From Gilvirhabdus luticola (GTDB lineage: Bacteria > Bacteroidota > Bacteroidia > Flavobacteriales > Flavobacteriaceae), in NCBI RefSeq assembly GCF_032583975.1, contig NZ_JAWHTF010000006.1: DNA of 64,000 nt, one strand, 5' to 3'. Shown here in pieces: positions 9,918-17,677 of the stretch. Under the pieces are notes generated by a model that ran no database searches, was not told the DNA's origin, and saw nothing but the letters and a program-made list of their open reading frames with translations. The translations under genes and the position numbers were made by a program. How positions within the stretch are numbered: the first letter of the stretch is position 1; every line of letters begins with the position of its first letter.

Positions 9918-10478
9918 TTACTTTTCTAAATCTGCCTTTAAGTTTAATACATAAGCAACTACTTGCCAGCGTTCTTCTTCGTTCAATTGATTTGCATAAG
10001 AACCCATTGCATTCTTACCATAATAAATAGTATGATAAGTACTTCCTTCTGTTATTGCTCTTCCTGGATCAGAGTAACTTGGTATACCAAGAATCTTTTC
10101 ACGTTTTACAAGATTACCTTGTCCATCACCTTTATTACCATGACAAATACCACAATAAATATCGTATAATTCTTTTCCTCTTACTAAATCTACGCTGGTA
10201 GAATCTAATGGACTGGTTAATGTTGCTTTTGCTAATTCATACCCTTCAGTTGTGTTTTCAATGTCAAATGGCACATATCCCCTAGCAACTGATCCTTGAG
10301 GTGGTAACATTGCTGATTGCTCATTAGGAAAAATGTTATATTCTCCATAAGTTTCATAACCAACAGGTTCATACATATTCGGCATAAATTGATAGTTAGG
10401 TCTAGAGTCTTTTTGACAGGACACAATTACAACCAAAACTAATGCAACAACTGTTATTTTTAATACGCTTTTCATCAT
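9918..10478 (-). CDS. actE: Alternative complex III subunit ActE, monoheme cytochrome c lipoprotein
   Basis: A 186-residue c-type cytochrome. The N-terminus is a lipoprotein signal ending VIVSC (lipid-attached Cys about residue 21). The heme site is CGICHGNKGDGQG, and the Met in NAMGSYANQLNEEERW is the probable distal ligand. It should be anchored to the periplasmic face and relay electrons from the heme-rich ActA subunit to the oxidase. Translation could start at either of two adjacent ATG codons (10478 or 10475). Only two bases separate it from actD, so the two are probably translationally coupled. Confidence 0.94.
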   Translation of the reverse strand: MMKSVLKITVVALVLVVIVSCQKDSRPNYQFMPNMYEPVGYETYGEYNIFPNEQSAMLPPQGSVARGYVPFDIENTTEGYELAKATLTSPLDSTSVDLVRGKELYDIYCGICHGNKGDGQGNLVKREKILGIPSYSDPGRAITEGSTYHTIYYGKNAMGSYANQLNEEERWQVVAYVLNLKADLEK

Positions 10479-10480
10479 AA

Positions 10481-11017
10481 TTAATGCGCTTCTTCTTTAT
10501 CAACTATATTTATTTCGACAGCTCCTGTTTCTTCAAGTAAACTTTTAAGTTCTTTTTCATTTCCATGAACCGCTATTTCCATCAAAAAATGATCGTCTGT
10601 AGTTCTTGGGTCTGGGTTTTCTGCTTTTTTAAATGGCCACATTCTACTACGCAAATAAAAAGTGATTACCATTAAATGAGCAGCAAAAAAAACAGTCATT
10701 TCAAACATAATGGGAACGAATGCAGGCATATTTGCTATATAACTAAAACTTGGTTTACCTCCAATATCTTGAGGCCAGTCTTCAATCATTATGAAATTCA
10801 TCATTAATATAGCTACTGCTAATCCAACACAACCGTACATAAATGATGTAATTGCGATACGTGTTGGTGCAAGTCCCATAGCTTTATCTAAACCATGTAC
10901 TGGAAATGGCGTGTAAACTTCTTCAATATGATGCTTTGCTGCTTTTACTTTTTTAACTGCAGACATTAAAATATCATCATCTGTATAAATAGCGTGAATT
11001 ACTTTTGAAGTTTCCAT
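10481..11017 (-). CDS. actD: Alternative complex III subunit ActD (DUF3341)
   Basis: A 178-residue DUF3341 protein that anchors in the membrane with two helices (about 55-77 and 98-122) and holds a soluble N-terminal domain. In solved ACIII structures the equivalent subunit packs against ActC. No cofactor motif is seen, as expected. It lies three bases after actC and two before actE, the tightest part of the operon. Confidence 0.93.
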   Translation of the reverse strand: METSKVIHAIYTDDDILMSAVKKVKAAKHHIEEVYTPFPVHGLDKAMGLAPTRIAITSFMYGCVGLAVAILMMNFIMIEDWPQDIGGKPSFSYIANMPAFVPIMFEMTVFFAAHLMVITFYLRSRMWPFKKAENPDPRTTDDHFLMEIAVHGNEKELKSLLEETGAVEINIVDKEEAH

Positions 11018-11020
11018 ATG

Positions 11021-12478
11021 CTACTTTTTGTTTTTTGTTTTACTTTCTTTCCCACCAGATGTTCTTTTATCTGCACCAGTGCCAACTAAACTTCCTCCAC
11101 TTTCTCTAATATTTTTATAGCGCTCTCCAGAAGATTTTAAGATAGTCTTAACTTCAGCCTGCGCTATTACTGGGAATGTTCTTGAGTACAATAAGAATAA
11201 GACGAAGAAAAATCCAACGGTTCCTATAAAAATACCAATATCTACAAATGTTGGTGAGAACATCGTCCAAGATGATGGCAAGTAATCTCTATGCAAAGAA
11301 GTCACAATAATCACGAAACGCTCAAACCACATTCCAATATTTACAACAATAGAAATAAAGAAAGAGAACATTATGCTTGTTCTTAATTTCTTAAACCACA
11401 TAAACTGCGGAGAGAACACATTACAGGTCATCATTGCCCAATATGCCCACCAATAAGGTCCTGTTGCCCTGTTTAAGAATGCATATTGTTCGTATTCAAC
11501 TCCAGAATACCATGCAATAAACAATTCGGTAATGTAAGCCACACCTACAATAGATCCTGTAATCATAATAACAATGTTCATCAATTCAATGTGTTGAACA
11601 GTAATATAATCTTCAAGACTACACACTTTTCTCATAATGATTAGTAGCGTATTTACCATTGCAAATCCAGAGAAAACAGCTCCTGCAACAAAGTACGGTG
11701 GGAAAATAGTGGTATGCCAACCAGGAATAACAGACGTTGCGAAATCAAACGATACAATAGTATGTACTGAAAGCACCAGTGGAGTTGCCAATCCTGCAAG
11801 TACTAAAGACACCTCTTCAAAGCGTTGCCAGTCTTTTGCTCTACCAGTCCAACCAAAACTTAATAATGAATATATTTTCTTTTGAAATGGTCTTATAGCT
11901 CTATCTCTAATCATTGCAAAATCAGGAAGTAATCCGGTCCACCAGAAAACAAGTGATACTGATAAGTACGTTGAAATTGCAAATACATCCCAAAGTAATG
12001 GTGAGTTAAAATTCACCCAAAGTGACCCAAATTGGTTTGGAATTGGTAATACCCAATAACCTAACCAAGGACGACCCATGTGTATGATAGGAAATAATCC
12101 TGCTTGAATTACCGAGAAAATGGTCATTGCTTCTGCAGAACGGTTAATAGCCATTCTCCATTTTTGACGGAACAATAAAAGTACAGCAGAAATAAGTGTT
12201 CCTGCGTGACCAATACCTACCCACCAAACGAAGTTAGTAATATCCCAAGCCCAACCTACGGTTTTATTTAAACCCCAAGTACCAATACCTGTAGATATTG
12301 TATAAATGATACATCCAATTCCCCAGAGAAAAGCAGCAAGTGAAATAGAGAAAACTATCCACCATGATTTATTGGCTTTCCCTTCTACAGGTCTTGCCAC
12401 ATCAACAGATACATCGTGATATGATTTTTCCCCTGTAACTAAAGGTCTTCTAATAGGTGCTTCGTAATGAGACGCCAT
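11021..12478 (-). CDS. actC: Alternative complex III subunit ActC (NrfD-type quinol-binding membrane protein)
   Basis: A 485-residue integral membrane protein of the NrfD/PsrC family and the main quinol-binding subunit of alternative complex III. The sequence has about ten hydrophobic helices and conserved stretches such as WWVGIGHAGTLISAVLLL, FGSLWVNFNSPLLWD and SFDFATSVIPGWHTT. The C-terminal 50 residues are basic and hydrophilic. It lies 29 bases after actB. Its paralogue actF lies three genes downstream, giving the two-NrfD arrangement characteristic of this complex. Confidence 0.95.
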   Translation of the reverse strand: MASHYEAPIRRPLVTGEKSYHDVSVDVARPVEGKANKSWWIVFSISLAAFLWGIGCIIYTISTGIGTWGLNKTVGWAWDITNFVWWVGIGHAGTLISAVLLLFRQKWRMAINRSAEAMTIFSVIQAGLFPIIHMGRPWLGYWVLPIPNQFGSLWVNFNSPLLWDVFAISTYLSVSLVFWWTGLLPDFAMIRDRAIRPFQKKIYSLLSFGWTGRAKDWQRFEEVSLVLAGLATPLVLSVHTIVSFDFATSVIPGWHTTIFPPYFVAGAVFSGFAMVNTLLIIMRKVCSLEDYITVQHIELMNIVIMITGSIVGVAYITELFIAWYSGVEYEQYAFLNRATGPYWWAYWAMMTCNVFSPQFMWFKKLRTSIMFSFFISIVVNIGMWFERFVIIVTSLHRDYLPSSWTMFSPTFVDIGIFIGTVGFFFVLFLLYSRTFPVIAQAEVKTILKSSGERYKNIRESGGSLVGTGADKRTSGGKESKTKNKK

Positions 12479-12507
12479 AATCCTTTTATAATTGTTTCTT
12501 AATTAAT

Positions 12508-15500
12508 TTATGCTTCAGTTGTATTTCTCACTTTGGTTTGGTACATCACATTTGGTTTTGTCCCAACACTTTCTAATAAGTGATACATACGATTATCTTT
12601 TTTAAGGTGTGCTACCTTACTCTCTTTATCATTGATGTCCCCAAAGGTCATTGCACCACTACTGCATGCGGCAGAACAAGCTGTTTTGAATTCTCCATCT
12701 TTAATTTGACGCCCATCACGTTTGGCATCTAATATAGTTTTTTGTGTCATTTGAATACACATAGAACATTTTTCCATCACTCCACGAGAACGCACTACCA
12801 CATCTGGATTTAATACCATTCGACCCAAATCGTCATTCATATAGTAATCAAACTCATCATTATTACTGTATAAGAACCAGTTGAAACGACGTACTTTATA
12901 AGGACAGTTATTTGCACAATACCTTGTCCCTACACATCTGTTATATGCCATATGATTTTGACCTTGACGACTATGTGAAGTTGCAGCTACCGGACAAACC
13001 GTTTCGCAAGGCGCATGGTTACAATGTTGACACATTACTGGTTGAAAAGCCACTTGAGGGTTTTCAGCTGCACGTTCCATTTCAGCAAATTCATTTAGTG
13101 AGCTTCCAAGTCCAGAAATACTATCTTTCTTATCGTTATCATTTTCAAAAGAATCTTCTGACGAATAGTATCTATCTATGCGTAACCAGTGCATATCGCG
13201 ACTACGTCTTACTTCAGTTTTGCCTACTACTGGTACATTGTTTTCTGCATGACATGCAATCACACACGCACCACATCCCGTACAGGCATTTAAGTCTATA
13301 GATAGATTAAAGTGATGCCCAATAGAACGATCAAACTCATCCCAAAGATCAACATCTGGAGAAGTTACTGGAGTTTCAATATGATTTAATGAAACTTTAG
13401 GCACTTTGTTCCAGCCATGTTCATGATCTTCTCTATCGTAAGTATTAAAAATTTCGAGTGTGGTTTCTTTAACAATATCTCCTCTTCCCATTAATGTGCT
13501 ATGTAACTGAACACATGCAAATTCATGTTCTCCAGATACAGCACTAATACTTACTGTTTGAACATTGTTAAAATTTTGGTATAAAGTGTAAGCATTTACG
13601 CCTGTTTGCATTTCACTTTTTAAACCTTTAGTCTTTCCGTAACCAAATGCTAATCCAACAGAACCTTTTGCTTGTCCTGGTTGAATAATTACAGGAACTG
13701 TAATGGCTTCTCCACCATTTACTGATACATTAGCATAATTACTATTTAATGCTCCGTTTGCAACATAGGTGTTTACCAAACCAAGTGCATCGGCATCGGC
13801 TTTTGAGACTGTTAAATAATTGTCCCAGGACGCTCTTGTAATTGGATCTGGAAATTCTTGTAACCATGGATTATTGGCTTGTTGACCATCACCCATTCCT
13901 ACTTTAGTATATAGTGTTAATTCTAAACCTTCTGAAGCTGGTGTAGAAGCCAAAGCTCGTGCAGCTGCTCCTGCCGAAATAGAATTTAATGATGTACTAG
14001 CAGATTCATTTGAATTATTACTATCTTTTTCTTTGAGTCCAAGACCTTCAGCAACATCTTCAATTATTCCGCCAACCCAAGTTTTATCTTCTTCATGTAA
14101 TGCTTCAGTAGCTACAGATGTATTTCCACCTGAAACAAATGACCCATCATGAAGAGCTTGATTAAATGAAGAACCTCCTAAAACACTTTCATCCCAAGTT
14201 TGTTTTATATAATCATGATAAGATAATGGACTTCCAATCCATTCTAACAAAGCATCTTGAAATTGTCTTGTATTAAACAAAGGACGAATTGTTGGTTGCG
14301 TTAAGGCAAAGTGTCCCTTTTTAAACTCAACATCTCCCCAAGATTCTAAATAGTGTGGAGCAGCAGCTAAATATTGAGTTTCAGAAGCTGTTTCATCAGC
14401 TTTCATTGAAAATGTAATTGATAATTCAGTTTGTTTTAACCCTTCAGCAAAATCCGAAGCGTTTGGTAATGTATATAATGGATTAACGCCATTCATGATA
14501 ATGGCACCAACTTTACCAGCTTTCATATCGGCTACTAATTCAGCAACCGCTTTATTATCACCTTGTCTTATTTTTATTGGTGCTTCTGAATCGAATGCCT
14601 TACTTCCTAAAGCCTCATTAATAGCAAGAACAACGGTTTGAGCATTAACATCTTGAATTCCAGTTACAACAACACCATTACTTCCTGATTTCTTTAGTTG
14701 AGAAGCTGCTTTTTGAACTGCATCATCAATGTGTTCTGGCAAATCACCTGAAACTGAACCACCAACAATTAGACTATATAATTTTGCTAAAGCTACTTTC
14801 TGTAGGCTTGGAGTTAATGGCACACGCTTGTCTGCATTAGCTCCAGTTAAAGACATATTAGATTCAAACTGAATATGACGAGACATTTTACCGTGATTAG
14901 GAACTCGTCCTTTAGCATAACCCGAATCAAATCCACCTCCTTGCCAATCTCCTAAAAAGTCTGCCCCAACAGAAACAATCGTTGATGCTTTTGAGAAATC
15001 ATAATTTGCTAAACCTCTTTCTCCATATTTTGCTTGGTAAGCGTCTAACGCAGCTGATTCTGAAACTGCATCATAAACTACATGGCGAACATTACCAAAT
15101 TTTGTAGAGAATTCTGAAATTAATTTGCTTGTTGATGGACTAGCAAACGTTTGTGTTAATAATACAATATCTTTGCTTGCAGCAGCAATGCTTGTGAGCT
15201 TTTCTATAGTTTCTTTATCGAATTCACCCCAAGAAATAGCTTGGCCATCTTTTGTAGGCCCTTGAGCTCTTAAACTATCATACAGTCCTAGTACAGATGC
15301 ATTAACCCTAGCGTTGGCACTTCCGTTTGTAGTAGCCATTCTATTATTAAGGATTCTGATTGGACGACCTTCACGAGTTTTTACTAATACACTTGCAAAA
15401 TCAAAACCGTCTGCAATAGTAGTTGCATAATAATTAGCAACTCCAGGAACTATTTCTTCAGGCTGAACCACATAAGGAATAGATTTTATAACTGGACCTT

Positions 15501-15714
15501 CACAAGCAGCCAAAGATGCTGCAGCAGTACTAAAACCAACATACTTTAAGAAATCTCTACGTGTAGTATTAGAAGACTCTAAAGTTTTTTTATCTCCTAA
15601 AAACTCATCAACTGGAATTTCTTCAACAAATTCGTTTTGCTTTAGCGTCTCAACAATAGAGCTATTTTGGTTTAGCTCTTCAACACTTTTCCAGTATTTC
15701 TTGTTTGATGACAT
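12508..15714 (-). CDS. actB: Alternative complex III subunit ActB (molybdopterin-oxidoreductase-like plus Fe-S protein)
   Basis: A 1068-residue fusion of a molybdopterin-oxidoreductase-like domain (about 75-760) and a four-cluster ferredoxin domain (from about 800). The Tat-like signal TRRDFLKYVGF is internal, with Arg at 52-53, and a lipobox-like SLAAC ends at Cys71; both fit the TAT-variant class described for this family. Fe-S motifs are CTGCGACVIAC, CQHCNHAPCETVC, CVGTRYCANNC and CSMCIQM with a distal Cys. In known ACIII the first domain carries no molybdenum and the clusters conduct electrons from quinol to the ActA hemes. It lies between actA and actC. Confidence 0.95.
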   Translation of the reverse strand: MSSNKKYWKSVEELNQNSSIVETLKQNEFVEEIPVDEFLGDKKTLESSNTTRRDFLKYVGFSTAAASLAACEGPVIKSIPYVVQPEEIVPGVANYYATTIADGFDFASVLVKTREGRPIRILNNRMATTNGSANARVNASVLGLYDSLRAQGPTKDGQAISWGEFDKETIEKLTSIAAASKDIVLLTQTFASPSTSKLISEFSTKFGNVRHVVYDAVSESAALDAYQAKYGERGLANYDFSKASTIVSVGADFLGDWQGGGFDSGYAKGRVPNHGKMSRHIQFESNMSLTGANADKRVPLTPSLQKVALAKLYSLIVGGSVSGDLPEHIDDAVQKAASQLKKSGSNGVVVTGIQDVNAQTVVLAINEALGSKAFDSEAPIKIRQGDNKAVAELVADMKAGKVGAIIMNGVNPLYTLPNASDFAEGLKQTELSITFSMKADETASETQYLAAAPHYLESWGDVEFKKGHFALTQPTIRPLFNTRQFQDALLEWIGSPLSYHDYIKQTWDESVLGGSSFNQALHDGSFVSGGNTSVATEALHEEDKTWVGGIIEDVAEGLGLKEKDSNNSNESASTSLNSISAGAAARALASTPASEGLELTLYTKVGMGDGQQANNPWLQEFPDPITRASWDNYLTVSKADADALGLVNTYVANGALNSNYANVSVNGGEAITVPVIIQPGQAKGSVGLAFGYGKTKGLKSEMQTGVNAYTLYQNFNNVQTVSISAVSGEHEFACVQLHSTLMGRGDIVKETTLEIFNTYDREDHEHGWNKVPKVSLNHIETPVTSPDVDLWDEFDRSIGHHFNLSIDLNACTGCGACVIACHAENNVPVVGKTEVRRSRDMHWLRIDRYYSSEDSFENDNDKKDSISGLGSSLNEFAEMERAAENPQVAFQPVMCQHCNHAPCETVCPVAATSHSRQGQNHMAYNRCVGTRYCANNCPYKVRRFNWFLYSNNDEFDYYMNDDLGRMVLNPDVVVRSRGVMEKCSMCIQMTQKTILDAKRDGRQIKDGEFKTACSAACSSGAMTFGDINDKESKVAHLKKDNRMYHLLESVGTKPNVMYQTKVRNTTEA

Positions 15715-15742
15715 ATTATATATGAATTACTTCTTGATAAAA

Positions 15743-17080
15743 TTAATAATGACACTTACCACATTCTAAACCACCCATTTGAGCAGCAGACAATTGGTCA
15801 ACTTCATACTTTTTAGATAACTCTTCATGTATCTTTGTATAGTATTCATTGTCTTGAACTTTTACATTGGTTTCTCTATGACAGTTAATACACCATCCCA
15901 TCGTAAGCGGCGCAAACTGTGATACAATTTCCATTTCTTCAATAGGTCCATGACATGTCTGACATTCAACTCCAGCAACACTGACGTGCTGCGAATGGTT
16001 GAAATAGGCAAAGTCTGGTAAATTGTGTATTCTAACCCATTTTACAGGTTGAGATTCACCAGTATACTTTTGATCTGCATCACTCCATCCTGCTGCTGCA
16101 TATAATTTCTGAATTTCACCATCATAGAATTCTTTATTATATTCTGGAGAAATTTCTCCGTTGTATTCATAAATTGATTTATGACAATTCATACATATAT
16201 TTAAAGACGGAATACCTGAATGCTTACTAACTCTGGCAGATGAATGACAATATTTACAATCAATACCATTATCTCCTGCATGAATCTTATGTGAAAAATG
16301 TATTGGTTGAACAGGTTGGTAACCTTGATCAATACCTATTTGCATTAAATAACCAAACACATAATAGCCGCTAGCCAGCAACAAGAATATACAGGTTACC
16401 AATACTAAAAACTGATTTTTAACAAAAGCTTTCCAAAGAGGAATACCTTTTGATTCTTCTGGCAAATCAATATTCTGAGCTGCTGCAAAACGACGAAGGG
16501 TTTTGTTTACTAAATACAAACCAAATGCTAAAAGCATAAACAATATGGTTAATGCTCCTAGTAAAATTTCGTTTGAAATGCCTGATTCAGTAGATTGAAG
16601 AGGTTGTACCGCTCCTCCTCCAGAAGTATCAATAGGATCTGCTTTTACTTCAGCTGTATATGCTAAAATATCACTAATATCCTGATCAGATAATTGTGGC
16701 ATAGGTGTCATTGCAGCACCGTTGTACTCATTATATATTTTGTTAGCGTAAGCATCTCCAGACTTAATTAGACCTGCACTATTACGAATCCATGCAGATA
16801 ACCATTCTCGATCAAGTCCTTCATCATCTGCCAATCGTTGTTCCACATTTCGCAATGCAGGTCCTGTCATTTTTTTATCAAGTTGATGACATGCTGCGCA
16901 ATTAGCATTAAATAACGATTTCCCTTTTACAGGGTCTCCTTCTTGAGCGGAAAGTGAGGTTGAAAACGCGAGTAAAATAATTAAGCAAAAACGAAGAAGG
17001 CTTTGACTTAATTTACGGTGAATCACCTGTTTCATATTATTGGTTAAATTAACTTCTAAACTTTGGTACGGTTTTTTCAT
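15743..17080 (-). CDS. actA: Alternative complex III subunit ActA, multiheme cytochrome c
   Basis: A 445-residue cytochrome with six CxxCH sites: CAACH (about residue 60), CKYCH (274), CMNCH (293), CQTCH (372), CINCH (396) and CGKCH (440). The first sits in a separate N-terminal cytochrome c domain; two hydrophobic helices (about 172-192 and 222-245) divide it from the five-heme C-terminal domain. The signal peptide fits better from the second Met (position 17035) than from the first, and both starts are possible. The protein should form the periplasmic heme wire of the complex. It is the first gene of the eight-gene operon. Confidence 0.93.
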   Translation of the reverse strand: MKKPYQSLEVNLTNNMKQVIHRKLSQSLLRFCLIILLAFSTSLSAQEGDPVKGKSLFNANCAACHQLDKKMTGPALRNVEQRLADDEGLDREWLSAWIRNSAGLIKSGDAYANKIYNEYNGAAMTPMPQLSDQDISDILAYTAEVKADPIDTSGGGAVQPLQSTESGISNEILLGALTILFMLLAFGLYLVNKTLRRFAAAQNIDLPEESKGIPLWKAFVKNQFLVLVTCIFLLLASGYYVFGYLMQIGIDQGYQPVQPIHFSHKIHAGDNGIDCKYCHSSARVSKHSGIPSLNICMNCHKSIYEYNGEISPEYNKEFYDGEIQKLYAAAGWSDADQKYTGESQPVKWVRIHNLPDFAYFNHSQHVSVAGVECQTCHGPIEEMEIVSQFAPLTMGWCINCHRETNVKVQDNEYYTKIHEELSKKYEVDQLSAAQMGGLECGKCHY

Positions 17081-17116
17081 TTAAATAAAAATAAAAAACA
17101 CAGTTTTAAACTCAGG

Positions 17117-17124
17117 CAAAAGTA
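17117..17124 (-). promoter_or_regulatory. Candidate -7 element of the act-cox operon promoter
   Basis: The minus strand reads TACTTTTG, a full match to TAnnTTTG, 36 bases upstream of the first actA ATG. No TTG box is present at the usual distance, so the -33 part is not supported. Confidence 0.45.
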
Positions 17125-17222
17125 ATACTTAAAGTCGATTTTAGAAATGTTAGCGAACTGTTAATTGCTAATTTAGAGAAATTCTAAATAATAATTTGCA
17201 CTAACATTAAGTTTATAACTTA

Positions 17223-17230
17223 TACATTTG
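17223..17230 (+). promoter_or_regulatory. Candidate promoter of the SPOR-domain gene
   Basis: TACATTTG matches the -7 consensus and lies 26 bases before the proposed TTG start. A TTTG at 17195-17198 is 24 bases upstream, one longer than the usual range. Confidence 0.5.
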
Positions 17231-17256
17231 CATAAATTAATTTAAAAATTAAAATT

Positions 17257-17646
17257 TTGAATTTTAAACCTTATACATCGGCCATCTTATTAAGCTATTG
17301 TTTTTTGGCGTTATCCAATAATATTATCGCACAGGAAGGAACTGTAACTATTAATCAAGATAAGGATATAGATTTATTATTGGCAATTAAGAAACAAATG
17401 AACGGATCGGAAGACACTTCTGATAGATATAAAATTCAAGTATATTCTGGTAATATTAATGATGCACAAACCGCAAGGTCTAAAGTCAAGACAACATTTG
17501 TCAATTGGAAAACATCATTGATTTTTCAAACACCTAACTATAAAATTTGGGTTGGAAGTTTTAGAACTCAATTGGAAGCAGATAGGGCCTTATTAAAAAT
17601 CAAGAAAGAGTTTCCAAGCGCCTTTATTCTAAAACCTGAAAAATAA
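17257..17646 (+). CDS. Small SPOR-domain protein
   Basis: A 129-residue secreted or periplasmic protein. Residues 1-25 look like a signal peptide ending NIIAQ. From about residue 55 the sequence (YKIQVYSGNINDAQTARSKV ... WVGSFRTQLEADRALLKIK) fits the SPOR fold, which binds denuded glycan strands of peptidoglycan, often at division sites. The only start that keeps the signal peptide is TTG at 17257; the next in-frame ATG is about 48 codons in and would remove it. It is a single-gene unit between the act promoter and a terminator shared with infB. Its exact role in the wall is unknown. Confidence 0.8.
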   Translation: MNFKPYTSAILLSYCFLALSNNIIAQEGTVTINQDKDIDLLLAIKKQMNGSEDTSDRYKIQVYSGNINDAQTARSKVKTTFVNWKTSLIFQTPNYKIWVGSFRTQLEADRALLKIKKEFPSAFILKPEK

Positions 17647-17677
17647 AAAAAAAGACTCAATTGAGTCTCTTTTTTTT
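17645..17677 (+). terminator. Bidirectional terminator between the SPOR gene and infB
   Basis: The core palindrome GACTCAATTGAGTC (17654-17667) is flanked by an A run on the left and a T run on the right. It can therefore end transcription from both converging genes and overlaps the infB stop region. Confidence 0.8.

Noticed and set aside
12912..13301. 129-codon plus-strand ORF inside actB
   Set aside because: It is antisense to the conserved Fe-S cluster region, has no promoter or signal, and follows from the codon bias of actB.
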